Assembly (NCBI GenBank): GCA_010093605.1
Contig: MU004191.1
Span: 799,832 to 863,831 of the forward strand
Direction of reading: 5' to 3'
DNA from: Lophium mytilinum
Taxonomy: Eukaryota; Ascomycota; Dothideomycetes; Mytilinidiales; Mytilinidiaceae
Length of the DNA: 64,000 bases
The translations under genes were made by a program, and so were the position numbers. Below, piece by piece: positions 1 to 11,423 of this stretch; the first letter of the stretch is position 1, and every line of letters begins with the position of its first letter. The notes beneath the pieces are model-generated. The model had not been told where the DNA came from and searched no databases. It worked only from the letters and a program-made list of their open reading frames with translations.

Positions 1-1017
1 TATAAAACTATACTATATTTCTATAGATTATCTATTAATAGCTATATCTAGTCTATATTAAAATTAATATCTAGCTCTAGAGCTATATAAATACTATTTA
101 TAAGTATATATACTATTTTAGCTAGCTCTATATTATTTATTTTCTACTTATCTAGTACTATTAGGTTTTTATTATCTAGAGGGTACTCTTATAGGATAAT
201 TTTAATAATCTAGAAAAGCTTATTATTATTAATATCTTTATTATTACTTCTACTTTATTATTACTCTTATTCTACTATAATACTATATATATTTACTATT
301 ATATCTATAGAGAGCTATATAAGAAAATTAAAAAATAGAGAAAAAGATTAAGAAGCTACTATTATATATAATAATATATCCTAGTTTATTTTATTAGTAA
401 GTATCTACTAGCTTTAAACTTTAAAGTACCTTAGTTAAGATACTTAGCTAAGGTACTAGAATAGTAGTAGAATATATATAAGTAGCTTTAACTTACTATA
501 ATAGTTATAGTAGGCGTATAAATAGTTTCTAGAGTTTTAAGACTACTATAGTAGGCCTATATAATAAAAAGAGGCTAAAGAAATCTAGGTTTTTAATAAC
601 TTTAGTAAGTAAATAGTACTTACTAACTATATAAGCTATTAGAGAAAAGAGAAAGTTTACTAGATAGAGTAGATAGGTAGTTAGTAATCTCTAGGTTTTT
701 AAAATATAGCTTAGCTACTAACTATTATATATAAGTAGTAGGTATATATTATATATATAATATATAAATTAGAATATTAATTAATTAAGTAATAATACTA
801 GCTACTAGAAAGAGAAAGAATTATAGAAGCTCTATAGCTTCTACCTCTATATTAAAGTAGTACGCTTCTAATAGCTACTATAGTTAATAATAAGCACCTA
901 TATAGCCCTACTACTAAGCTAGTAGATATTAATAATAAGAAGTTATAATTATTTAGGATTAACTACATATATATGAAAATAGAAGCAAGAAAAGATAGAA
1001 ATATTAAACTTTTAATA
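1..1017. repeat. AT-rich, RIP-type repeat remnant
   Basis: The stretch is overwhelmingly A/T with TpA everywhere and almost no TpG, CpA or CpG dinucleotides; the first several lines contain none. That is the expected end state of repeat-induced point mutation, which acts on duplicated DNA in ascomycetes. No open frame of useful length survives. Composition switches abruptly to about 50% GC at about 1018, so this looks like the edge of an old inserted repeat. The parent family cannot be recognised; a transposable element is likely by analogy, but this is inference. Confidence 0.85.
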
Positions 1018-1019
1018 CG

Positions 1020-2529
1020 TGAGGTTCACGACGGTTAGACTTATAAGTTCGCGCAGCTTAAGCACCCCGGCCAACTACCTCATAGCCTTGCTCACCGCAG
1101 CGCAAGGATACCTACGTAAACTGGCACCCCATCGCTCTCAATCTGCACTCATCCCCGGGATCTTTCGTCGATCAATTGCCGCGCTTGCTCGAGTACTGGA
1201 CGGCTGCGGACTGGTCCCCTTGCAAGGCAGAGCTGGCGTGCCTGAAATAGACTAAGTTTGTGAGATGCGGAACGGATTCGGGGGCCGATCTATCGGAATG
1301 CCGAATTAAGAAGAGATTCTCCCTGCGCGATCAGTGCGTGGCTGTCGATCCTAGGGCTGTGGGGATCGCGGCGCAGTTGGCGAGGCTGACGGTCTGCGGT
1401 TAGTGTTGTGTGATGTCACTGTCGGGCCGAAGCTTGAGAGCACAAGAGAGACTTCAGTTCTTGGAACTTTGAGCACGAGTCGGGGTGATGATGACATTTA
1501 CGCGCTGCATTGACTATGAGGAGGATCAGAGACGTGGAAAAGATCCAATTCGGGCGGAGAGGTGACGAGATTCGGATTGGCCCAGGACGAAGAAGCTTTC
1601 GTCAAGCATCTAGGAAGTCGAATAAATTCTGGTGTACCAGGACCTTGATATCGATCACGCTGGCAAAAGGATAGAGGAAGAGGGTTGAAATCGGGTCCAC
1701 AGTTTTAGGATCGAGAGGCGGCTCCGAGGTATCTTGGTGGACACTTTGCCCTCTTTAGTTGCTTTAAGTTACAGATCTAACCGCGCAAGTTATTTTTAAT
1801 AGAGCATTACTTACCTTTTGGACGAGCCTCTAAATCGCGCCCGAGGAATCAGGCTTGGATAAAGTCGCTGGGGTGACTCTATAGAGAGATTACCTTTGTT
1901 AGTTACAAGAAGTCACAGATCCAACCGCGCAAGTCATTTTTAACAGGCCCGGAGGGTACGCGGTGTCTACATATCATAGTCGCATTTCTTACCTTTTGCA
2001 CGACCCTCTAAATTGCGCCCATGGATTTAGGCTCGAAAGAGGTCGCTGGGGTGCGTCCGTGGAGAGATTGCCTCCGTCAGTTACAAGAAGTCACAGATTG
2101 AACCGCGGGAGACCATTATTTAGGAGACGCGGAGGGTAGGCTCAGGGAAGTGTTTAGTGCGGGAGGGGCTCAGTTGGGCCGCGGATTCGAGGTTGATCTT
2201 GGTGTGGCAAGATGTATAAAGGGGAGCCAATCCGTGCAATTTGAACGCGATTTTGGTATGTTATTGCTGTGCACTGTATATCAAGCCTTGGGATTGGGGG
2301 GCACTCACGGAAAGCTTACCTCCATTAGTCACAAAGAGTCACTTTTCTGACCGTGTAATTCTTTTTTCGGTAGACGAAGAGGATACCCAAGGGCTACGCA
2401 GGGCTAGTTATTTAGATCAAAGGTTTTATGTCATGACGTTTCGTTCCAAAAAGTAGTAAAGAGTCCAAGAACTAAAGAAGAAAACCTATCTTATACAGCA
2501 GTAACTTTTCATTACCCCCTTACCCCTTC
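1020..2529. other. Gene-free accessory DNA next to the RIP block
   Basis: No open frame here has family features; the longest are under 80 codons. The interval has normal GC content. From 1751 on it holds a set of degenerate direct repeats, listed separately. Nothing else recognisable was seen between 1020 and 1750. Confidence 0.6.
1751..2400. repeat. Four degenerate direct repeats, spacing 144/178/~247 bp
   Basis: A core resembling GTTACAAGAAGTCACAGAT followed by CCGCGCAAGT and a T-rich run appears at about 1758, 1902, 2080 and 2327. Between copies, further shared blocks recur, such as TTACCTTTTG, GTCGCTGGGGTG and GGAGAGATTGCCT, so the whole unit and not just the core is repeated. Copies 1 to 3 are closest; copy 4 is more diverged and further away. 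Differences between copies are scattered, so the array is old. No coding frame is kept across copies. The family is unknown to me. Confidence 0.7.
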
Positions 2530-2868
2530 TCACTCACCCTTAACAAACTCTTCCGTCAATCGTACATACTTAATCCGCTGCCTCCAAAACGTATACGCCA
2601 CATGCACCGTCCCATCCTCCTCCACCGCTATACTTGGATAACTAATCTCCCGATTCAGCTTCTCCGCCGAGTTATTCGTTAAACAAAACCCATCCCCATC
2701 CTCCAATATTTTCGTCTCCCACGTCCTCCCCAAATCTCCACTGACACTCACCGTCAACGCCTTCCGCGGCGCACCCCAGAACGCCTCCTTCGCCACCGTC
2801 GCTGGCTGGTTCACCCGCGTATCCTCAGCCGGCGTAATATCATCATACAACCCCTCTCGGCGTGGCAT
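2530..2868 (-). pseudogene. C-terminal fragment of a BNR/sialidase-like protein
   Basis: The 112-residue frame matches the end of BNR/Asp-box (sialidase-like, GH33-type) proteins: a S-x-D-x-G-x-T-W Asp-box-like stretch (SGDLGRTW) near residue 44, then SYPSIAVEEDGTVHVAYTF and QRIKYVRL, the usual closing strands of the beta-propeller. A full enzyme is about 350-400 residues, so roughly the first two thirds are absent; an in-frame stop lies just upstream of the ATG. The fragment sits between degenerate repeats and the start of the next gene, suggesting truncation by rearrangement. It could be transcribed, but a folded propeller cannot form from it. Identification rests on motif resemblance only. 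Confidence 0.55.
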
Positions 2869-3051
2869 GCCCGATCAAAGCCTTTCGCTCGGCTCCTATT
2901 CCGAGCCTTCTGTTCGACTTCCCCCAAACACATTCGGGCTTCCTCTTCACTCGAACCATCAAGACGGCTCCGTACCGTCAGTGACCAGTCCTTTGCTAAG
3001 TCTCACACATAACTAGTTGCTCGGCATCTCGTCCTCGTCGTGGAACGAAGA

Positions 3052-5331
3052 ATGGCGCCAACGGTCCTCGACCAACACACCTTCGCAGGTGATACGGCGT
3101 TCTGGGAACAGGTCCGCGATGGGTTCATCCCCACTCTGCCGGGCAACACGGGTCCAATCCGTGCAGGATACGGATACAAAGCTATCAGGTTCTGGAAGAA
3201 CGAAAAGGACGGCGTGGTGATATTCCCAGAGACAACGCAGGGCCAGATCATCGAGCTTGGCAAGGATTCAAGATACGTCAAGGTTCATCTACCCGATCTG
3301 GGAAAGAATGGATGGGTCCCGCGTGATCGCATCGTGTGTGGGACCGTCCCATGGGGAAACTGGAAGATCAAAGCGGACCTAGTTACGCCTGGGACCATCA
3401 AGGTTCCACGGGTACCAGGCATGCCCAGCACGAGTTCTCGAGTCTACAAAGCCATCAGCACATTCCTAGCGACACTTGCTGTGTCTAGGACATCGCTACT
3501 TTTCGAGAAGTTCTACGAACTCGTTGGTACGAATGGGGAGAAGATTGCCTCGCTCACTAACCTCGTGGTTGAAGGAATCAAGAAAGCGAGCTTGTTTGAC
3601 GTGCTCAACACGCCTGATTTCACAGTCAAAGATTTGGTTGACAACAGCCGCTATCCGGATGCCTCCAAAGCGCCAACTACAATTGCCGGAATATATTTTC
3701 GGGCAATCAAAGATGCCAACGACGAAGACCACTTCTATATTGGGCATACCAATAACCTTCCTTCGCGTGCACAAGGGTACAAGACCGATACGAACAATCC
3801 GAAGGGGAAGGGTTATCACATGGATTTGTCAGCAAAAGCCAAAAAGATTGCGATGTGTGCGCTCTGCATTCTCCCTCAGGATGTCGACACTGGCATTCGA
3901 TATCTTGTCGAACAGATCTTCGTATGTCTATTTGAAACCTATCGACCCACTTTATTCAGAATCTCTGCCGGCTACATCAGCGCTCGATTGCTTGCCGACG
4001 ACCCTGGCAGGATCGTCCAATTCCAATATGCTGTGTATCTCACTAGGATCGCAGAGATTGCCGCTGCCGATAGCGGTTGGAAGGGTGCAGTAACGAGACC
4101 TGGGTTTGGGGCTACTCAAGGCGTCAATTGGCTGTCGCCTCTGTACGAGATGACGACAGGCCAAACGCACGAAAGGGTGTTATTCATCCGGTCGGACGGG
4201 ACAGTTCAGGACCCTACTTCGAAGGAGCTCATTCCTGTTGCGAATTTCCGAAGAGCAAATGCGAGGTCTACTAATTGGCACGCAGCATCATCTGCAACTA
4301 CTAGCAACAGTCAGGTCTTCATCATCTCAGAAATCGGCGATACCAAAATCAGTAACCCGCATACTACTGAAGCCAATGCCGCCGCCAGCTCTAGCGGGAC
4401 CGACTGGCCCATCCAAAATCAGCCGTTCCATGTTGTGTACGAAGTGCGCAAGGACTGGAAATTGCATCCATATCCTTGGGCTCGCGTACCATCTATTGGC
4501 CCCTTCATGGACTGGGAGCGTGCGAACAGCTTGGGAGTGCGCCTGGAATGGCAAGACGCGAAGAAGCAGTGGCGACGTAGGTACCTTCAAGTTGGATCCA
4601 AATCCCATCACGCTCTCGACGACAAATCACCCGGGTCTCTGAAGGCCTATTCAGATGGCATGACCATCATCCACTTCCTGTTTCGAGAGGATCGAAACGA
4701 TCATCGAGGTTGGGTAACCGACGCAGGCTTTGCCAGAGTCAAGCGGGTTAGAATGGACTGCATATCTCAGACCATCCAGTTCCTAGATCTCACTGATGTG
4801 CTCAAGCCCGCTGTCAGTATTCAGCGTAAGCCTGCTTCCATCATCAAACAGCAAATGGAGGATGATAGCTTGGAACTCGAACACGTTGGCGGAGTTGTCG
4901 GGGGCATGGATGAAGGTGGTAGGACTTACAAGAGGACACTCTGCGACACCTGCGTGTTGTTCGGAAAAAGAGGTTCACAGAAGGGGTGCAACCAGGCTGA
5001 AGGCACGAACAGCAAGGTCTGCAGTCTCTGTTATTTTACCTACGGCAGGCCATTTTGCTCTTTCACAGCGGGCGTCATGAGACAATCAAGTTTGCATAAA
5101 ACTCCAGCGCTCGAAGCTATCAACCGTAAGCGTGTAAGCGCACTGACCCAGCTGGAGTGGGAAGTTGATGCTGAATTGGGCGGCGATCCGGATCTGCAGA
5201 AGCTCGAGATCGAGGTCGAGGAGTTGGAAGAATATGATGCAGCGATAGCGGAAGCGCTGGCAGAGGCGGAGAGGGAAGAAGAGGCTGTTGAGGAGGCTGG
5301 AATATATGAGAATCCGATCACTGGAGCCTGA
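3052..5331 (+). CDS. Hypothetical protein with GIY-YIG-like segment and Cys cluster
   Basis: Intronless frame of 759 aa from the ATG at 3052; an in-frame GTG lies 12 bases upstream. Residues ~35-95 look like a small SH3-like barrel (..GQIIELGKDSRYVKVHLP..GWVPRDRI). Residues ~213-300 resemble a GIY-YIG domain: GIY at 213-215, YIG at 229-231, Arg 239 in NLPSRAQGY, and acidic residues Glu 287 and Glu 295 (EQIFVCLFETYRP). Residues 631-669 form a Cys-rich cluster (C-x2-C, C, C-x2-C, C) that could bind zinc. The last ~50 residues are Glu-rich and probably helical. No function is known to me. If catalytic, it would be a nuclease; whether the active-site geometry is complete cannot be judged from sequence alone. 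It has no introns, unlike most neighbours. Confidence 0.7.
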   Translation: MAPTVLDQHTFAGDTAFWEQVRDGFIPTLPGNTGPIRAGYGYKAIRFWKNEKDGVVIFPETTQGQIIELGKDSRYVKVHLPDLGKNGWVPRDRIVCGTVPWGNWKIKADLVTPGTIKVPRVPGMPSTSSRVYKAISTFLATLAVSRTSLLFEKFYELVGTNGEKIASLTNLVVEGIKKASLFDVLNTPDFTVKDLVDNSRYPDASKAPTTIAGIYFRAIKDANDEDHFYIGHTNNLPSRAQGYKTDTNNPKGKGYHMDLSAKAKKIAMCALCILPQDVDTGIRYLVEQIFVCLFETYRPTLFRISAGYISARLLADDPGRIVQFQYAVYLTRIAEIAAADSGWKGAVTRPGFGATQGVNWLSPLYEMTTGQTHERVLFIRSDGTVQDPTSKELIPVANFRRANARSTNWHAASSATTSNSQVFIISEIGDTKISNPHTTEANAAASSSGTDWPIQNQPFHVVYEVRKDWKLHPYPWARVPSIGPFMDWERANSLGVRLEWQDAKKQWRRRYLQVGSKSHHALDDKSPGSLKAYSDGMTIIHFLFREDRNDHRGWVTDAGFARVKRVRMDCISQTIQFLDLTDVLKPAVSIQRKPASIIKQQMEDDSLELEHVGGVVGGMDEGGRTYKRTLCDTCVLFGKRGSQKGCNQAEGTNSKVCSLCYFTYGRPFCSFTAGVMRQSSLHKTPALEAINRKRVSALTQLEWEVDAELGGDPDLQKLEIEVEELEEYDAAIAEALAEAEREEEAVEEAGIYENPITGA

Positions 5332-6289
5332 ACTCAGGTAAATTCCTCTACCTTTTGCGTTGATCAGAGGGAACATGCGGATGGAAGGAATGGGGTCCTT
5401 CTACGATATCTGCGGTTTTCTTTTCTTGGTTCTGACTTGGTCTCAACACCATTATTGAGGGGTTTCCTCTTTTTTTTCCATCTTTAGAGGCCTGTGAGCT
5501 GGGAATTTTCGACATGCGGTAAATCAAGCCCCATGTTTGAGCTGAATAGCAGTTCAACACTGCTCTTTCTTAGATAGGCCCTTATTGATAGGGTTCACGA
5601 ACAATCTCCAAATATGCCACACTTCAGGTTTTAGAACATACGTTAGGTACCCCACACAATGGCAGAGGACTACTAACTGCGGGCTACGGCCTCAAGAAGC
5701 TTTGACTCGTAGATCCTCATGTCGATCTATCTAAACTATAGACTCGGCATCCTCCTCCGCACCTACACCGTCGATTCGTGTAGCTCTATACAGCTTAGAA
5801 TTGCAGTTATTCAGACCCTTCACTGACTCCCCCACACGGGGCAAGGCATACTCCGCTCTTCTTTCCAAGAAACATGTTGAGGCTTGAACAATCTGGAGAA
5901 TATCTCTTGGCGGTTTGCTGTGGCTTCGGCTTGCACAGCGAAGCACACGGACTTCCCGCCGGTGTGTAGCATCGTGGGACGATCTTGGTCTGATATGCGG
6001 GGAGGAGTCGGGGTAGTAAAGCTGGGGAAGGACTAGTGGGGTTAGTGTGCCCTGTTGCCGAGTGACAATTTATCTGGAAAACTGCAGCCGACAAGATGCA
6101 CGCTGTAAGCGATTAGTTGCATATAAAAGCCCCATAATATCCATCCTGGCTCACCAGGCAGTATTTTCTCAACCTCAAGTGTCTTGTTCTTGCTCGTCTC
6201 CTCCATCTGTACTTACGATTTGCATTTTTTCTGCCATATTATCTCTTACCTCCCTTATCGTCGGGTAACCCGTCGCAACATCTGCCAAA
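5332..6289. other. Intergenic region upstream of the transporter
   Basis: About 960 bp with only short, unsupported frames. It should contain the 3' end of the preceding gene and the promoter of the MFS transporter. Apart from the TATA-like element at 6122, no distinct structure was seen. Confidence 0.6.
6122..6128 (+). promoter_or_regulatory. TATA box candidate for the MFS transporter
   Basis: TATAAAA lies 162 bp upstream of the transporter ATG, followed by pyrimidine-rich DNA of the kind common in fungal 5' leaders. Position and motif fit; no transcript start is known. Confidence 0.4.
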
Positions 6290-8154
6290 ATGGGTGGTGG
6301 AACCTCATTGTGGGCGTCTCCCGATTACAAAAGAGATCCAAAGGAGATCTTCAACCCGAAGATATTCTATCTGGCTATTACTATCGCTTTTGCCGGTTGC
6401 TCCTATGGTTTCGATCGTAAGCTCCCCCGGTGCGTCTACAACAGTATGCGCGCCTGCTAATGATTTCCAGAGGGAAACATTGGTGGTGTTCTCACGCTCG
6501 AAAGCTTCAAACATGCCTTCGGGCTTGATAAGCTGAGCAAAGATGCCGCAGATCAGCGGGCTGGAAATATTGCAGCGATGATGGCTGCTGGAGGATCTGG
6601 AGGCGCACTGCTTGCGGCCCCATGTTCCGATTACCTGGGCCGTAAATACAGTATGATGCTGTTCGGTGCTTTCTACCTCATCGGCTGCACGATGCAGGAG
6701 TTCGCAGACCTTGGAGGTACGCAAAACCGCCCTCAATGATGACTACTGGTAGGACTTCGCTGACATGCAGATACAGTCTTCTGCGCCGGCCGCTTGATCG
6801 CTGGCATTGCCATCGGAGGCATGAGTATGCTGGCCCCTCAATACCTCGCCGAGAACTCGCCGAAGTCGATTCGTGGATCCGTGACATGCTTGTACAATCT
6901 GTGCATCATCCTAGCTCTATCTCTTGCATTCTGGGTATGTCGAAAAATATTAGCCATGCGTAGGACAATGAGACTAACACGCACAGGTTAACTACGGTGT
7001 CAGCAAATGGGTCCGCGAAGCCATGGATACATGGAACCTCCAATGGAAACTGGCCCTCGGTATCCAGATCATCCCAGGCGGTTTCATGTTCCTCATGATG
7101 CCGTGGGTAGTGGAGACACCTCGTGCGCTGATTGCACGAGGCAAAAGAGAGCTCGGGCTGAAGAACTTACTCATTCTGCGAAACCTCCCAGAGGAGCACC
7201 CGTATGTTCAGCAAGAGTACCTCGAAATCTGCGCGCAGGTCGACCATGAGCAAGAGGCGACAAAAGGTAAGCATTAGTTCCCAGTCCTTCTAGTTTCCAA
7301 TCTAATCACGAATAGGCCGTAATTACTGGATCGTCATCAAAGACATCGTCGGCGTCCGAAGCAACACTCGCCGATTCTTTCTCGCTACTACGCTCTTCTT
7401 ATTCCACAAATTCACCGGCACCGACTCGCTCAACTACTTCGCCCCCGAAATCTTCACCATGATAGGAGTAAAAGGCGGCTCGCAAGCCCTTCTAACCACC
7501 GGAGTCTACGGCCTCGTGAAGCTAGCAACAACGGTTGTCTACGTCGCTTTCATCGTGGACCGAGTTGGGCGCCGCCTTCCACTCATCATCGGGGCAATCT
7601 TGCAAGCCACTTCCATGCTGTACATCGCCCTCTATGTCCGCTTTGGAAATCCTGACTCTGCAAAGGGTACCGAAGCCGGCGGCATCGTTGGTATCATCTG
7701 GATCTACATCTACGCCTTTGGTTGGTCTTTCGGGTGGTCCGTGGCGCCCTACGTCGTGGCCGCTGAGATTTTCCCATCCCGCATCCGCTCCGTCTCTATG
7801 TCTTTCTGCTTCTTCATTAACTGGATCGTCGACTACGGCATCACAAAGGCGACGCCTAGTATGATGACACATATGGGCTGGGGAACATTCCTGCTCTACG
7901 CCATCTTGACGTATGTCGGTGCGGTGTTTGTGTTCTTCTGCATGCCGGAGTTGAAGGGGAGGAGTATTGAGTCGATGGATGATTTGTTCGAGCACTCGAT
8001 TTGGACCATGTACAAGCGTGCTTATCCGACCGAGGAGGAGAAGGTCAGGCACGATGTCCCGGATCTTGTGCACGCGGATATGATGGAGAAAGAAGAAGGC
8101 TTGGATAAGAATGGTGGACAGGTTCAGATTGAGAATGTCCAGAGCGAGAGATGA
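6290..8154 (+). CDS. MFS sugar-type transporter
   Basis: Five exons: 6290-6416, 6471-6716, 6771-6934, 6987-7266, 7316-8154; introns 49-54 bp; product 551 aa. It belongs to the sugar porter family of the major facilitator superfamily: GFDQGNIGG in helix 1, DYLGRKYS between helices 2 and 3, the PRALIARGK region after helix 6, a TGTDSLNYFAP motif in helix 7, DRVGRRLP between helices 8 and 9, and PELKGRSIESMDDLF after helix 12. It should import a sugar or sugar acid across the plasma membrane by proton symport. Fungal quinate permeases belong to this family too, so a sugar acid substrate is possible. It heads a co-directional series of catabolic genes, which suggests that it imports their substrate; this is inference. 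Confidence 0.92.
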
Positions 8155-8480
8155 TGAAGACGGAGAGGCGAGATCGAGGTACTGAGAATTGATGTGCATA
8201 TGATGAGTTTCCATAAGACGAACAGCCCCACTCGATAGTACATAGCGATGTCTGAACGTGTAATGAAATCTGACGTATGACTATCCATGGCTTTGAGGAC
8301 TCCGGGAAGTGTCCGTGCGTAAAGGGCCGTGTTTGGAGATGGTGAAAATGGTCCGGCGTTCTCGCCGGGTAGAAGGGCGTTATTGAAGATGAAATGCATA
8401 AATATTAGAAACCTATATGGTCTCCTATTACCACAAATCTAATATCATCCTAAACCCGAAAGCTCTAAACATTCTTCATT
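8155..8480. other. Intergenic, transporter to reductase
   Basis: 326 bp between two genes on the same strand. It is expected to hold the terminator of the first and the promoter of the second; nothing distinctive was seen. Confidence 0.5.
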
Positions 8481-9618
8481 ATGGTTGCCACGATGAAGCT
8501 GAATACTGGAGCCGAAATCCCCGTAGTAGTGAGTGTTAAAATCAACCATTAGAGCTTTAGCATCTGATAATCTGGCTAGGGATTTGGTACATGGCAAGCG
8601 GCCCCTGGGGGTTAGCAATTCATGATTTGTAAAGACGTCCCCCTACTAACACCGACGTAGAGGCTGGACGGGCTGTGAAGATTGCCATAAAATCTGGCTA
8701 TAAACACCTTGTAAGTTTCATAATTAGTCCCGATGCCCTCCAGAGCGTTAATTGACCATGATGTAGGACTGTGCTCCACTGTGTAAGTAGCAGTTCGATC
8801 CAGCGAACCTGGCCAAGAGTTTCAAAAATCTGACCCATCCAGACTGGAACGAGAAAGAGATCGGAGAATCCCTAGCAGAGACGCTCAAGGAGACATTGAT
8901 ACCACGCTCTGAGCTCTTCATAACCACAAAAGTGTGGTCCTCACAACACTCCCAAGTCGAAGCCTCACTCCGCCGCTCACTAGCGGACCTCCAACTCGAT
9001 TATGTCGACCTGTATCTCATGCACTGGCCCATCTCCCTACCGCCCAACGACGCCACCGCCGCGAACTTCGGGAAAGAGGACCGGACGACCCATGCCTCGG
9101 ACTGGGACTTCACGAATACCTGGGCCGATATGGAGAAGCTCCTGGCTACCGGCTTAACAAAAGCAATCGGCGTCGCCAACTTCTCGACTGTGAACCTCGA
9201 GAAGCTCCTAAAGACAGCAAAGGTGGTCCCGGCTGTCAACCAGACAGAACTTCACCCGCTGCTACCTCAGGACAAGCTCAATGCGTATTGTCAAAGCCAC
9301 GGTATCCATCAGACCGCGTTCGGACCCCTCGGGGGCAAGGGTAGCACGCTGCATAGCCACCCGGTTGTGCGGGAGATCGCAGAGAAGAGGAAGGGCAGCG
9401 CAGCGCAGGTGATGCTGTCGTGGGGCGTGGCGAGGGGGTGGAGTGTTATTCCGAAGAGCGTGACGGAGGAGCGGATTAAGAGCAATCTAGCGATCTTCGA
9501 GCTGAGCGCGGAGGAGGTTGGGAAGCTGGACCAGCTGGCGAAGACGGAGGGGAGGAGGTTCAATAGGCCGAATTGGGGGACGACGGTATTCCATGATGAT
9601 GATGAGAGTGTTGCGTAG
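8481..9618 (+). CDS. Aldo-keto reductase (AKR1-5-like)
   Basis: Five exons: 8481-8528, 8580-8610, 8661-8710, 8767-8782, 8843-9618; product 306 aa. The 16-nt fourth exon is required to restore the active site. Family landmarks: GFGTWQAAPG at the N-terminus, HLDCAPLYWNEKEIG with catalytic Asp 44 and Tyr 49, FITTKVW with Lys 78, LYLMHWP with the catalytic His, VNQTELHPLLPQ, and a C-terminal WGVARGWSVIPKSV cofactor segment. It should use NADPH to reduce an aldehyde or ketone, or run in reverse on a polyol, in the cytosol. Substrate is not predictable from sequence. Position between a sugar transporter and a hydrolase points to carbohydrate metabolism. Confidence 0.92.
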
Positions 9619-10222
9619 TTACCTGGGATGGTGTTGGGGAACTGTGTGGCCAAAAGTTACGCGCTGCGGTCGGTTAAAGTTGCTCTTTCTAGAATATTCT
9701 AACGAGAATGCATCTCCTACCCGCGAACAACCCCCAACTCTTCTTCTGAGGACATTTCTGAAGCTCGACTAGGCGTTCGACTCTATCCTAACCTTATGTG
9801 TACTTATCACAACAAGTCTTTCCTTTTGGAAATGTGAAGTAGCAACGAGTATACTAGACTAATGAGACCTTCACGTCGTTTCCATTCATTAGTAGTCAGC
9901 CATACGGACCTCTGCGGGACTGAAAGACACAAGTTACAAAATCACATTCGCATGAATATACTATCCAATCTCTCCCGATATTCTCATCTAAGGATGACCT
10001 TTGGCCCAGACTATCGACTATTTCTTAGTTCCAACCTCATTATGACGTCTAAGATCCGCGGCTGCTGTGCGAAAACGATGAAGAGAAGGTTACGCATGGG
10101 ATATTTGGAATAGAGGGGCAAGGAATAGGTACATGAAGAACCAGGAAGCCGTTAATATCTAATCTCTCTATCAAACTGCTTCTCCTTTCAGATCTTCTTC
10201 CTTTTCCCCCTTTCATCACAAA
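9619..10222. other. Intergenic, reductase to hydrolase
   Basis: About 600 bp without a credible gene. Short frames present have no family features. Presumed promoter of the hydrolase lies at the right end, which is pyrimidine-rich just before the ATG. Confidence 0.5.
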
Positions 10223-11423
10223 ATGACCAAAACGCTCGACATGTCCACTTCCAAAATCCCAAAGGTGGGAAATCGCACCACTCTCGCCCCATCCATTTCT
10301 TCTTTCCTCAAACACAACCCCTCCCTTCACCTCGGGGGTGCAGACGCGTTCACAGATGAGCGACGCCACCATACCGAAGTTTTTGGCATTCATGCTTTGC
10401 CAAAGGAGAAAGTGCACCCAATTCATGAGGTAGAATTCACCGCAGTCCGAGGGCCCCATGGTACGATACCCGTGCGGGTGTTGTATCCTAAGTCAGGAGA
10501 AGAAAGGAGGAAAAAAGGGGAGGCAGCTGCGCTCGTCTATTTCCATGGAGGTGGATACACGGTAGGAACCGTGGACGAGTTCGAGAACGGGCTAAGACAG
10601 TTGGCAGAAGAGAGTGGAGTCCAGGTATGAATCCTTAAGTCGGAAACCTGACCTCATCTTCCATATATCCCTTGACATGAAAACTCAATACCCGCAGATC
10701 TATGCTATAGACTACCGTCCAGCTCCCGAATTTGCTCATCCCATGCAGCTCGACGAGTACGATGCTATCATCTCCTGGCTGCGTTCCTCAGAAGGGAAAT
10801 CCCGTGGAGTGTCTTCTTCCCTCATTTGCGGCGGGGGCGACTCAGCAGGTGGCAACATGACGGCCGCACTCTGCCTCCGCCGTCAAGACCACAAGCTTCC
10901 TCCCCTAGCCGCCCAGATCCTCCTCTATCCCGAAGCCCGCCTGCCCTTCGACACGCCCGCTGCGTCAGAGAACAACTCAGCCCTCTATCTCGAATGCAAT
11001 GGGATCTTCTCCTTCGCCTACCACTACCTCCCGCGCGGCATTCCACCAGCGCATCGGTACATCCCACCCGGGATGCAGGAGATCAAGGACTTGAAGGGGC
11101 AGCCGAAAGCGGTAGTGTGTACCGCAGGATTTGATCCATTGAGGGATGTGGGAGTCGAGTATGCGAGGAAGTTGGAGGAGGCCGGGGATGTTGTAGTTTG
11201 GAGGCACTTTGAGAGGTTGACGCATGGGTGGTTGCAAATGGGGCCATGGAGTGAGGAGGCAGAGAACGCTATCAAGGATTTGGCGAGGGAGGTTAAGAAG
11301 CTGGTCTATGGTTACATTACAGGCCCTGGGGAAAAGTCTATGTATCTTTCTTGGCTAATGTTCAGACCCCTTGAACCCTTTTCAAAAACGATTAAATGCT
11401 CTCAATCGGCTAGTAGCATTTGA
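10223..11423 (+). CDS. HSL-type alpha/beta hydrolase (esterase/lactonase candidate)
   Basis: Two exons, 10223-10624 and 10698-11423; product 375 aa. It shows the hormone-sensitive-lipase family layout: oxyanion-hole HGGGY near residue 112, YRPAPE shortly after, nucleophile elbow GGDSAGG, catalytic Asp in AGFDPLRD and catalytic His in LTHGW. The family hydrolyses short-chain esters; some members open lactones. A cytosolic enzyme is expected since no signal peptide is seen. Within this gene block a role in opening a sugar-acid lactone would make sense, but that is inference from neighbours. The last ~30 residues after the helix following THGW are not typical, so the true 3' end could lie earlier through an unrecognised intron. 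Confidence 0.88.

Noticed and set aside
7522-8214. 230-codon minus-strand frame
   Set aside because: Antisense shadow of the last exon of the MFS transporter, His/Arg-rich.
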